From contig NC_007974.2 in NCBI RefSeq assembly GCF_000196015.1, positions 1 to 64,000 of the forward strand: 64,000 nucleotides of DNA, written 5' to 3'. Positions 16,992 through 24,510 of the stretch are shown one piece after another (within the stretch, counting starts at the first letter, position 1; the number at the start of each line of letters is the position of its first letter). Source of the stretch: Cupriavidus metallidurans CH34. GTDB lineage: Bacteria > Pseudomonadota > Gammaproteobacteria > Burkholderiales > Burkholderiaceae. The notes under the pieces are model-generated. The model searched no databases, was not told where the DNA came from, and saw nothing but the letters and a program-made list of their open reading frames with translations. Both the position numbers and the translations under genes were made by a program.

Positions 16992-17993
16992 CTACTTGAA
17001 GGTCTCCGCCCAGTACGCGATCACCTGCTTCACCAGTTCCGGCGGCAGTGCCACGTAGTGCTCGGCCGACGCATCGGATTGCCCTTCGGCAAGCGCCCAC
17101 TGAAAGAACGCCAGCGCATCCTTCGTATTCGACGGGTGCGCGGCGGAACGCTGCATCAGCACGAAGACCGTGCCCGTGATCGGCCACGCGTTCGGGCCCG
17201 GCGCATTGGTCAGCACCTGATAGAAGTCGAGCCGCGGGTTCCATTCCACGGCCGTCACCGCGGCGCTGAACGATTCGCGCGAAGGCTTCACGTAGAGACC
17301 ATCGCGGTTCTGGACCAACGCATAGGGCAGGCTCTTCTGCAGCGCGTAGGTCAGTTCCACATAGCCGATCGCGCCGCGAATATTGTGGATATAGAGCGAT
17401 ACGCCCTCATTGCCGCTCGCGTTCATCCCGATGGGCCAACGCACCGTGGTGCCTGCCCCGACTGCCGCCTTCCATTCGGGGCTGACCTTGGAAAGGTAGT
17501 CGGTCCAGTTGAACGTGGTGCCCGAGCCGTCGCTGCGATGGACCACCGTGATCTTCAGGTCGGGAAACTGCACGCCGGGATTGGCCGACGCAATGGCCGC
17601 ATCGTTCCAGTTGGCGATCTTGCCGCGATAGATATCGGCCAGCAGCGCGCCCGTCATGTGGATCTGCCCCGCGCCAATGCCCTGCAGGTTGATCACCGGC
17701 ACGACGCCGCCTACCGCGATGGGAAACTGGGCCAGTCCTGCGCGCTCGAGCTCTTCGGGTTTGAGCGGCATGTCCGTGGTGCCGAACGTGATGCTTGCCG
17801 CCTTGATCTGCCGGATGCCGTTGCCTGAGCCGATGGGTTGGTAATCGATCTGCCGGCCTGTCCTGGCGTAATACGTGGCCGCCCATTTCGCCATCAGCGG
17901 GTAGACGAATGTGGAACCAGCCCCAGTGACATCTCCGGCAAATGCACTGACCGCGGCGAATAGCAGCGCCAGCGCCGCGATGTGTCTGCCCAT
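16992..17993 (-). CDS. pstS: Phosphate ABC transporter substrate-binding protein PstS
   Basis: A 333-residue periplasmic protein. A signal peptide covers about residues 1-19, then the mature chain opens with DVTGAGSTFVYPLMAKW, the PstS start. Phosphate-contact segments such as GSGNGIRQI, FGTTDMPL and HRSDGSGTTFNWTDYL are all present. It delivers inorganic phosphate to the PstCAB transporter, but no pstC, pstA, pstB or phoU is seen on either side, so it is a solo copy. The start at 17993 follows GAAGGA. A Pho-box-like element lies 114 bases upstream, which fits PhoB control. Confidence 0.92.
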   Translation of the reverse strand: MGRHIAALALLFAAVSAFAGDVTGAGSTFVYPLMAKWAATYYARTGRQIDYQPIGSGNGIRQIKAASITFGTTDMPLKPEELERAGLAQFPIAVGGVVPVINLQGIGAGQIHMTGALLADIYRGKIANWNDAAIASANPGVQFPDLKITVVHRSDGSGTTFNWTDYLSKVSPEWKAAVGAGTTVRWPIGMNASGNEGVSLYIHNIRGAIGYVELTYALQKSLPYALVQNRDGLYVKPSRESFSAAVTAVEWNPRLDFYQVLTNAPGPNAWPITGTVFVLMQRSAAHPSNTKDALAFFQWALAEGQSDASAEHYVALPPELVKQVIAYWAETFK

Positions 17994-18067
17994 GATTATT
18001 GGTCCTTCTTCAGGCTGCACGAAACCGGCTTCTGGAGATTCAGGTTAGCAGATGGCCGGACGTTTGC

Positions 18068-18124
18068 ATGACATCTGTCATTTGGGGCGACTTTGGTGCG
18101 ATTTCGATGACAGTCATATTTCAG
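18068..18124 (-). promoter_or_regulatory. Putative Pho box upstream of pstS
   Basis: On the minus strand 18124-18107 reads CTGAAAT, four bases, CTGTCAT: two seven-base repeats with the four-base spacing of PhoB sites, 12 of 14 positions fitting the consensus repeat CTGTCAT. A further ATGACA-TC-TGTCAT dyad lies closer to the gene at 18068-18081. PhoB control of pstS is well established in other bacteria. Confidence 0.5.
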
Positions 18125-18127
18125 ACA

Positions 18128-18152
18128 CATCTCCGGGGCAGGTCCGGAGATG
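18128..18152 (-). terminator. Hairpin downstream of the DUF1653-HD gene
   Basis: CATCTCCGG at 18128-18136 pairs exactly with CCGGAGATG at 18144-18152 across seven bases. It starts 17 bases after the stop of the leftward gene at 18170 and precedes the pstS control region. There is no T run. Confidence 0.45.
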
Positions 18153-18169
18153 GTCTTCGCAGCCCTGCA

Positions 18170-19378
18170 TCAGTTGGCTTTCGCTTGCCCGAAGCTTGCA
18201 AGAACTCTTGCGATATTGCGACGAGCCGGACCTTCGAATTCGGCGAATGCCGTCGTCAAAAACAGTTTCGGCCGTTGCGCCAGTGCCCCGAGGAATGCCG
18301 CGCGGCGAACCATGAATGCGTGATACAGCGCCTCGCCGGAAAGTTGGACCCTGCTCGCCAGCAAGCCGCGGTTCTCATCGAATACGGCTAGCCCATGCGC
18401 GTCGAAGACATCATCGTCGGCGGCCAGACGGAGGAGATCGAGATCCAGGACCGTTGCGGCGTCGGGCACGCTTGCTTCATGCGTGCGGGTGTCGAGAATG
18501 ATCTGCCTTGCAAGGTGAATCACGTCGGCGTTCACGTCCTCGACCATGGTGTCGAGCAAGGCCGCCGAGGCCGCTTCGTTGTGCTCGAAGCCCGGGACGT
18601 ACACGGCGTCATGAAACAGGACGGCCAGCGCTTGCGCAGGATTGAGTGCGATGCCGAGTGCGTGGGCTTGCTCGAACATCTCCAGCACGTGTCGCCGGTC
18701 ATGGTATTTGCGGTACGGCGCATCGTACAAGGCCAGTACCTGAAGGACCGTCTTGCGTGGCAGGAAGTCCAGACACGACAAGGCCGGTGCCCAGTGCGGC
18801 GCGAATCTGGCGACGTCGCCCGTCGCGGTCGAGACGGGCTCGGTGAACACGTCGGCGTGTCGTACCCAGAGCAGCGAGCGGTCACGCATGGATTCGTACA
18901 CCACGACCGGTGTCATGTCGGCTTCGAAACGGCCAACCCCGGTCACGAGATAGGCGCCACCCTTGTAGTGGCGATATGGCATGCCCGGTACCAGGTCCGG
19001 GTTGTCGGGCAGAGCCGTGAGGTCGGCAGGCGATTGCGATTGTGGCTGTGATTGCGAGCCAGTATTTTCGGTAGCGGCCAAGGGGCCCCCTGTAGTTATT
19101 GAGTCGGAGCAGCGCAGCGCGTGGCGTGCGAACCGTGTCCGTGAATCGAGGCCGCCATTATGGGCCTCCGGTTTGAATCCGGGCGTTACCGCAGCGTCAC
19201 TTGCCGTCGTCGCAGGCGGGCTCTTGTGCGCCGCACAGCGGAGATTCACACGCCCATTGCTATGTGCGCAAATCGTCGCTACAGATCCTGCAATGGCTCC
19301 CTGCGTCCTCCTACGGAGAAACCCGCTGCGCCGCACCATCACCTTGCATTCACTCAGTGCCCTTCCTATGCTGAACAT
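18170..19378 (-). CDS. DUF1653 plus HD-superfamily phosphohydrolase fusion protein
   Basis: The conserved part starts near residue 133 of the longest frame: a DUF1653 domain (MPYRHYKGGAYLV, VVVYESM, LLWVRHADVF) is followed by a COG4339-like HD phosphohydrolase domain with metal-ligand motifs KYHDRRHVLEM, LFHDAVYVPGFEHNEAASA and Asp in the later helices. HD domains of this type hydrolyse phosphate esters of nucleotides or similar compounds; DUF1653 function is unknown. The first 130 residues are low-complexity (SQSQPQSQS) and probably not all translated. A TTG at 19081 follows AGGGGG, and an ATG at 18982 starts the DUF1653 domain directly, so the true start is unsettled. The gene lies upstream of pstS on the same strand with a hairpin between. 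Confidence 0.75.
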   Translation of the reverse strand: MFSIGRALSECKVMVRRSGFLRRRTQGAIAGSVATICAHSNGRVNLRCAAHKSPPATTASDAAVTPGFKPEAHNGGLDSRTRFARHALRCSDSITTGGPLAATENTGSQSQPQSQSPADLTALPDNPDLVPGMPYRHYKGGAYLVTGVGRFEADMTPVVVYESMRDRSLLWVRHADVFTEPVSTATGDVARFAPHWAPALSCLDFLPRKTVLQVLALYDAPYRKYHDRRHVLEMFEQAHALGIALNPAQALAVLFHDAVYVPGFEHNEAASAALLDTMVEDVNADVIHLARQIILDTRTHEASVPDAATVLDLDLLRLAADDDVFDAHGLAVFDENRGLLASRVQLSGEALYHAFMVRRAAFLGALAQRPKLFLTTAFAEFEGPARRNIARVLASFGQAKAN

Positions 19379-19627
19379 CAGAATTAGATTTAGTTTGAAT
19401 CAGTATTCAGAAGGATCTAATGCGCTACATGCGCAAACGGGGCGGTCAGGCATCCTCCAAGGGAGGGCCAGTTTGACGGCGGCGGGCCAGGACGGGAAGC
19501 TGCTGTAGGCTCAGGAGGCTATACCCGATCGTATGGAAGTGCAGCCACGCTACAAGTGGAGCGCCTCCAATCAGCGCGTTGCAGAAGCGAACGCTTCGTG
19601 CGGCGCGCCAAGAAGAAGTGAGCAGTC

Positions 19628-20458
19628 ATGGCCACCATCCTCTTGTTCGAGCCACACCCCTTGTTGCGTCTCGGACTGCACCACCTTTTGTCTCAGGCGC
19701 ACGTCCCCGGCGATCTCGTCGACCTCGACCCCACCACGCTGCACGCCCCCGAGCCGTGGGTGCATCATGCCGATCTGCTGATTATCGGGATGCCCGCCGA
19801 CAGTGGCGCGGGCTGGCCGATACTGGCCGAGTTGTGTCTGCGTCTGCAGCCGCTGCGCGTGCTGGTGCTTGCCGATCATCTGCCGGCGCCGATGCCGGAA
19901 GGCGGCCTGCCCGAGAAGGTGCGCGGTCTGCTGGCCAAGACCTGTTCTTCCGAGGCGCTGGAAGCCGCTATCCGGCTCGTGCTGGCCGGCGGCGAGTGTT
20001 TCCCGTCGCATGCACCTGCCAATCGTGTCCACGAACCGCTCGCGGACGCCGTGCCCGCGGAGTTGTCGAGACTCGTTGCCACGCCAGTCGTAGTGCCGCT
20101 GCACGGCGCCGACGCCGCAGCGCCCGCGCACGCGGACACCCACGCGGTGCCGACCGAAACGCCGGCAGTTGGCGCGCACCTGCTCAACATCACCGAGCGC
20201 CAGTACGAAGTGCTGGCCCTGCTGGCGCGTGGCTATCCGATCAAGACGGTCAGCCGCCTGCTCAATATCTCGGTGGCCACGGCGAAGACCCACGCCTGCA
20301 CGCTCTATCAGCGCCTGCATGTGCGCAACAAGGGCGAGGCCGTGTACGTCGCGCTCCAGCGCGGCGCATCGTTGAACTGGCCCGGCCCGACGCCGGCCCG
20401 GCCGACCCATATCCCGATGTCATCCCTGAGCGCGCAGCACGCTTGCGAGGCAGCCTGA
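19628..20458 (+). CDS. LuxR-family regulator with receiver-like N-terminus, left end of the EPS island
   Basis: This 276-residue protein has a receiver-like N domain (about residues 1-125) and a LuxR helix-turn-helix at about 190-245 (ITERQYEVLALLARGYPIKTVSRLLN). At the place where a response regulator has its phospho-acceptor Asp, the sequence is LLIIGMP, so phosphorylation is unlikely. A low-complexity linker joins the domains. The protein at 57827-58756, at the other end of the island, has a nearly identical DNA-binding domain (ARGYPIKTVSR, LNISVATxK, LYQRL, VRNKGEAVY). The pair probably controls EPS genes. The start has only a weak AAGAAG-type ribosome site. Confidence 0.85.
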   Translation: MATILLFEPHPLLRLGLHHLLSQAHVPGDLVDLDPTTLHAPEPWVHHADLLIIGMPADSGAGWPILAELCLRLQPLRVLVLADHLPAPMPEGGLPEKVRGLLAKTCSSEALEAAIRLVLAGGECFPSHAPANRVHEPLADAVPAELSRLVATPVVVPLHGADAAAPAHADTHAVPTETPAVGAHLLNITERQYEVLALLARGYPIKTVSRLLNISVATAKTHACTLYQRLHVRNKGEAVYVALQRGASLNWPGPTPARPTHIPMSSLSAQHACEAA

Positions 20459-20612
20459 GCACCGGTTGCCGCACCGGGCGCGCGCCCTCGGATCGTCCAG
20501 TTTCCGCCTTTCGCCGGCCTGCCCTCATCCAAAAGCATGAGGCGGCCGCAGGTGGTCGTTGCTACCTTGAAATGAGCCGACCACCGCATACCGGGCATCC
20601 CGCCAGCGCAAC

Positions 20613-21206
20613 ATGCTGCGCGACGATGCCGACGAGATGCTCATTAGTACTTCGATGACGACCTACCTGATCGCCAGAAACGAAATGATGTGCCGCATCC
20701 TCGCGCGGCGCATGGAGTTGCAGGACGTACCGCAGCCGGTGCGATGGCATTGCCCGGAATGGTTGCCCAACGGCGCCACAGCGCGCGTGTCGCAGCACAC
20801 GATCGACAATCCCGATGAAGCCGAACCCTTGCCACCCGGCGGTGTGGATCTGGTCGTGGTCGATTGCAGCGCCGAGGATGACCCCCACGAACTGCTCGAC
20901 CGCGTGCACGCGCAGCTGGCGCCGCGCCGCTGGCTTGTCCTGTCCGATGCGCTCGATGCCGCGCTGATCGGCCACGCCGCGAAGCTCGGCGCCGGCGGTT
21001 GCCAGGCTGTGCCCGCGCCGGTGGACCTTGTGTGCGCTGCCGCCGCGCTGGTATGGGCGGGCGGGCAATGCTTCCCCCGCGAAGCGTTGGCGATGTCGCA
21101 CGTGAGGCCCGTGCCGCCGCCAGCAACCCTGGCGGATATCTCGTCCACGCCGGTACTACCACCCCACACAAGGGTATATCCAGAGGGATCTCCTGCGATC
21201 GGATGA
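20613..21206 (+). CDS. Receiver-like protein without a DNA-binding domain
   Basis: The protein of up to 197 residues resembles the N-terminal half of the two LuxR-type regulators of this island: it shares the final helix pattern (ALVWAGGQCFP compared with RLVLAGGECFP) and the overall length of the receiver-like domain, but ends without a helix-turn-helix. Unlike them it keeps an Asp in the expected strand end (LVVVDCS). It could be a single-domain partner or a competitor of the regulators, or a worn duplicate. No start has a good ribosome-binding site; the ATG at 20655 (MTTYLIARNE) is the more natural domain start. It lies 154 bases after the regulator gene. Confidence 0.6.
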   Translation: MLRDDADEMLISTSMTTYLIARNEMMCRILARRMELQDVPQPVRWHCPEWLPNGATARVSQHTIDNPDEAEPLPPGGVDLVVVDCSAEDDPHELLDRVHAQLAPRRWLVLSDALDAALIGHAAKLGAGGCQAVPAPVDLVCAAAALVWAGGQCFPREALAMSHVRPVPPPATLADISSTPVLPPHTRVYPEGSPAIG

Positions 21207-21301
21207 AGGCAGGCGCGCGTCGATGCGACTATGCTGGATGTGCTCGTGATCAGAAGCCGGTGAGATGACAGGCCGGCCGCACGGGGGAAGAAGGGGGTCG
21301 T

Positions 21302-21580
21302 ATGGATCGCAGTCTGGATATCCTGGCCGTGCATGGTTTCGCCGTGCGCGAGGGCCGGGGCAAGTGGGCATGTTGCTATGAGATACGGCTCGCCATCGTA
21401 GGCGGGCCGTTGTTGTATCGGGGAGAGCTGCACGGACGGAACTTTGCCACCGAGGAGGCTGCGATCATCGCGGCAGTCGAGATCGGCGAGCGCGAGGCCG
21501 GCCGGCACATCGATGCCGCACGCGCCATGATCGTCGCGCTGGCGCGCATCACCGACGGCGCTCACCACGAAATGTCCTGA
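21302..21580 (+). CDS. Small conserved-looking protein of unknown function
   Basis: A 92-residue protein that I do not recognise. It has no signal peptide or membrane segment, and seems a compact alpha/beta domain: a beta-rich first half (WACCYEIRLAIVGGPLLYRGELHG) is best described by its WACCYEIRL strand, and the second half is helical (TEEAAIIAAVEIGEREAGR). A strong GGGGGAAGAAGGGG stretch precedes the ATG, third codon positions are GC-rich and a terminator follows at 21636-21666, so translation is credible. Its position between the regulators and the EPS genes is the only hint of a role. Confidence 0.6.
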   Translation: MDRSLDILAVHGFAVREGRGKWACCYEIRLAIVGGPLLYRGELHGRNFATEEAAIIAAVEIGEREAGRHIDAARAMIVALARITDGAHHEMS

Positions 21581-21635
21581 ACCCGGTCGCGGGGCGCTAC
21601 GCCCCACGGTCACGCCGATCGTCGCGCCAAAAAAG

Positions 21636-21666
21636 AAGCCCGCCGACCGGGGGACCATGCGGGCTT
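21636..21666. terminator. Hairpin terminator
   Basis: AAGCCCGC at 21636-21643 pairs with GCGGGCTT at 21659-21666, with an A run before it and a short T run after. It ends the transcript of the small gene at 21302-21580 before the EPS operon begins. Confidence 0.7.
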
Positions 21667-21933
21667 TGAAATGGACGCTCGCGTGCGCGAACGCCCATTA
21701 CTTACGAACATATCGAATCGCGCGGCGACACTCCATCAACCAGAAGACTCAGGGTGACGCGCGCGCCTGCGCGGCATCTCATCCTCGGGGGCGGAGAGCG
21801 TCGCCCATCTCATGCTTCGGGATGGAGACCCTGGCGTGCCCTTGCGCACAGAGGGGATGGATATGGACTGCTACGCTGCGGCATCCCAAGCAATTGGCAA
21901 TCCGTACGTTGAACCGTACGAGGTCCGCGTGTC
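21667..21933 (+). other. Leader region before the EPS operon
   Basis: About 270 bases with no convincing gene, between a terminator and the PAP2 gene. It should hold the promoter for the rightward block that starts with the PAP2 and wcaJ genes. I see no clear hexamer pair or dyad. Confidence 0.4.
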
Positions 21934-22614
21934 ATGAGTCGTTGGCAACTCGTTTCCTTCTTCGGTGAATCGGCCTTTCTGCTGCCGTGCGCCGTCTTCC
22001 TGTATGCGTGGCTGCGGTGGCATGGCGCCAACGCCGTCGCGCGGCACTGGCTGATCGCGTTCTCGCTGACGGCCTGCCTCGTGCTGGTGTCGAAGCTCGC
22101 CTTCATGGGCTGGGGCATCGGCAGCGCCGCGCTCAACTTCACGGGCTTCTCCGGCCACGCGATGATGGCTGCGTCGATCCTGCCCGTGTTCGCATGCCTT
22201 GCCGTGCCGTCACGCTATCGAACCCTGAGCCTGCTGGCCGCCGTGGCCGGCGTGTTGCTGGCACTTGCCGTCGGCATGTCCCGGCTCGCGCTGCACGCGC
22301 ATTCGATGTCCGAGGTGGTGAGCGGACTGGCGCTCGGCTTCTGCGTCAGCCTGCCATTCATCATGCGTCACGAGGTGCCGCACGGCCCGGTTGCGATGCT
22401 GCTGGCATCCGGTGTGCTGGCCACAGTGCTCGTGCTGCCGGTGAGTGGCGTGGCGGGCGTGACGCACATCTGGGTGCAGGGCATCGCCACCTTTCTTTCT
22501 GGCCGTGACCGCCCGTACGAGCGTGGCGAGTGGGCCTGGCAAGCGGACTGCCGCGTCTGCCAGATCAACGTCGCCGCACGGCCGGATTGCGCGACCCGGC
22601 GTTGCGCCTGCTGA
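21934..22614 (+). CDS. PAP2-family membrane phosphatase
   Basis: A 226-residue membrane protein with about five hydrophobic segments. The PAP2 catalytic boxes are recognisable: SGHAMM (residues about 73-78) for box 2 and SRLALHAHSMSEV for box 3 with the expected Arg and His. Box 1 is degenerate around SKLAFMGWG. Such enzymes dephosphorylate lipid phosphates, including undecaprenyl pyrophosphate. It directly precedes wcaJ, whose product consumes undecaprenyl phosphate, so recycling of that carrier for EPS synthesis is a reasonable inference. The last 40 residues are hydrophilic and not typical. The start codon lacks a textbook ribosome-binding site. Confidence 0.78.
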   Translation: MSRWQLVSFFGESAFLLPCAVFLYAWLRWHGANAVARHWLIAFSLTACLVLVSKLAFMGWGIGSAALNFTGFSGHAMMAASILPVFACLAVPSRYRTLSLLAAVAGVLLALAVGMSRLALHAHSMSEVVSGLALGFCVSLPFIMRHEVPHGPVAMLLASGVLATVLVLPVSGVAGVTHIWVQGIATFLSGRDRPYERGEWAWQADCRVCQINVAARPDCATRRCAC

Positions 22615-22726
22615 CGCCATCCAGGTCGCAGGCGCTCGAGGGGTTTGTGCGCCTGCCAACAGACGACGCGCCATACGTGCGCAACCATGACTGCACTTGG
22701 TTTCCCGCGAGGGCTTTGGGGCGGTC

Positions 22727-24133
22727 ATGGCGTCGGAATGGAATGTTGCCGCCGAGCGGCACTCTGCACTTCACTATCTCTATCGACTCGGTGATGCGGT
22801 ACTGATCGCGGTATGCGGCATCGCCATGGGCGCGCTGTATTTCCATGACGGCATCAGGAGCGCGGCACCCGTCAACGGGTTCCTGACGATGCTGTGCGCG
22901 CTCGGCGCGCTGCTGATCTTTCCTGCCTTCGGCATCTACGAATCATGGCGCGGCCGCAGTCGCGCCGTGCTGGGGTTGCGCATTGCCGCCGCATGGACCT
23001 TGGTGTTCATCTCCGGCCTGCTCGGTGCGTTCCTGATCCACCAGATCGGGGCGGTCTCACGCGTCTGGTCGATGGGCTGGTTCATTGGCACGGGCGTGAT
23101 GCTGGCGCTGTCGCGGGTCGTGATGTTCCGGATGCTGGCCAACGTGCGCCAGCAGGGCATCAACGCCAAGCGCGTGCTGATCTTCGGCTACGGCCCGCTG
23201 GGCCGCGAAATGTACGATCGCGTGCAACACTTCCGCGATGCCGGCTATCGCGTCGTGGGCGTGTATGACGAGGAGTCCGACGCGATTCCGTACGACGTGA
23301 CCCCGCTGCGCCAGATCGAGGAAGTCAGCGGCTTCGTGCGCGACCATGGCGTGCGCGAGATCTGGCTGACGCTGCCGATGGCCGCTTGCCGCGATCTGTC
23401 CGGCGTGGTGCGCCAGTTCCGCAATGAGATGATCGACATCCGCTGGGTGCCCGACGTGTCGTCCGTCGAGCTGCTGGGCCACCGCTTCAGCGAGTTCATG
23501 GGTCTGCCCGTCATCGACCTGAACAGTCCGCCCGTCTCGGGCATCACGGGCGTGGTCAAGGCCAGCTTCGATCGCGTGTTCTCGCTCGGTGTGCTGGTCT
23601 GCCTGAGCCCGTTGCTGTTGCTGATAGCCGCGATGGTCAAGCTGTCGTCGCCCGGTCCCGTGCTGTTCCGGCAGCAGCGCCTGGGCATCGACGGCCAGCC
23701 TTTCAACGTGTACAAGTTCCGCACCATGCGCCAGCACCAGGACGGCGGTGGCGTGACCCAGGCCGTGCGCGGTGATCCGCGCGTGACCCGCGTCGGCGCG
23801 TTCCTGCGCCGGACCAGCCTCGACGAGTTGCCGCAGTTCATCAACGTGCTGCGCGGCGAGATGTCAGTGGTCGGCCCGCGTCCGCACGCGATGGAGCATA
23901 ACGAGCTCTACAAGGAACTGATCGACCGCTACATGCTGCGCCACCGCGTGAAGCCCGGCATCACCGGCTGGGCCCAGATCAACGGTCTGCGTGGCCAGAC
24001 GGACACGGTCGAGAAGATGCGCAAGCGCATCGAGTTCGACATCTACTACATCCAGCACTGGTCGTTCCAGCTCGACCTTCGGATCATCCTGCGCACCGCG
24101 CTGCATGGCTGGACCGGCACCACGGCTTACTGA
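22727..24133 (+). CDS. wcaJ: Undecaprenyl-phosphate sugar phosphotransferase WcaJ
   Basis: The 468-residue polyprenyl glycosylphosphotransferase starts EPS repeat-unit synthesis by moving a sugar-1-phosphate, usually glucose, from UDP-sugar to undecaprenyl phosphate. N-terminal membrane helices (about residues 20-130) lead to a CoA-binding-like domain (RVLIFGYGPLGREMYDR) and the catalytic bacterial sugar transferase domain with KFRTMRQH, RRTSLDELPQF, VVGPRPHAMEHNE and KPGITGWAQINGLRGQTD. Length and motifs match WcaJ. The ATG at 22727 with GGGGCGG before it is preferred to an in-frame TTG ten codons upstream. The five-gene operon at 24259 follows after 125 bases. Confidence 0.93.
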   Translation: MASEWNVAAERHSALHYLYRLGDAVLIAVCGIAMGALYFHDGIRSAAPVNGFLTMLCALGALLIFPAFGIYESWRGRSRAVLGLRIAAAWTLVFISGLLGAFLIHQIGAVSRVWSMGWFIGTGVMLALSRVVMFRMLANVRQQGINAKRVLIFGYGPLGREMYDRVQHFRDAGYRVVGVYDEESDAIPYDVTPLRQIEEVSGFVRDHGVREIWLTLPMAACRDLSGVVRQFRNEMIDIRWVPDVSSVELLGHRFSEFMGLPVIDLNSPPVSGITGVVKASFDRVFSLGVLVCLSPLLLLIAAMVKLSSPGPVLFRQQRLGIDGQPFNVYKFRTMRQHQDGGGVTQAVRGDPRVTRVGAFLRRTSLDELPQFINVLRGEMSVVGPRPHAMEHNELYKELIDRYMLRHRVKPGITGWAQINGLRGQTDTVEKMRKRIEFDIYYIQHWSFQLDLRIILRTALHGWTGTTAY

Positions 24134-24258
24134 ACCAACAATAAAGAGACCCACTGAGGGGTAGACGCCGCCGCGCGCTCGGTTTGGTGCGAAATCGCAC
24201 CGAAACGACCACGCAAAACCCATGGAATGGAGCCCGTCAACGCAATCGGAGACTACGA

Positions 24259-24510
24259 ATGAAAGCAACCATCCGCAATATTCTGGGCGAAGTGGCCCGG
24301 CTAGATGTACCGCTGGCCACCCTGGCTGACAACGACGATCTCTACGCGGCGGGACTCTCGTCCCTGGCCACCGTGCATGTGATGTTGGCGCTGGAAAACG
24401 CGTTCGATATCGAGATCCCGGATCAGATGCTGACGCGCCAGCTATTCCGCAGCGTTGACTCGCTGGCGGCCGCGGTGGAAGCCATTCGCCAGCAGCAGGA
24501 GGCAGCATGA
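24259..24510 (+). CDS. Acyl/aminoacyl carrier protein
   Basis: The 83-residue protein has the carrier-protein signature DDLYAAGLSSLATVHVML; Ser35 in GLSSL is the expected phosphopantetheine attachment site, with Ser in place of the usual Asp before it. Helix 3 region ENAFDIEIPDQML is typical. Carrier proteins of this kind stand beside seryl-tRNA-synthetase-like ligases that load them with glycine or alanine, and such a ligase is encoded two genes downstream at 25721. The stop overlaps the next gene by four bases (ATGA). A GGAG site precedes the ATG at 24259; a longer upstream frame is not supported. Confidence 0.9.
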   Translation: MKATIRNILGEVARLDVPLATLADNDDLYAAGLSSLATVHVMLALENAFDIEIPDQMLTRQLFRSVDSLAAAVEAIRQQQEAA

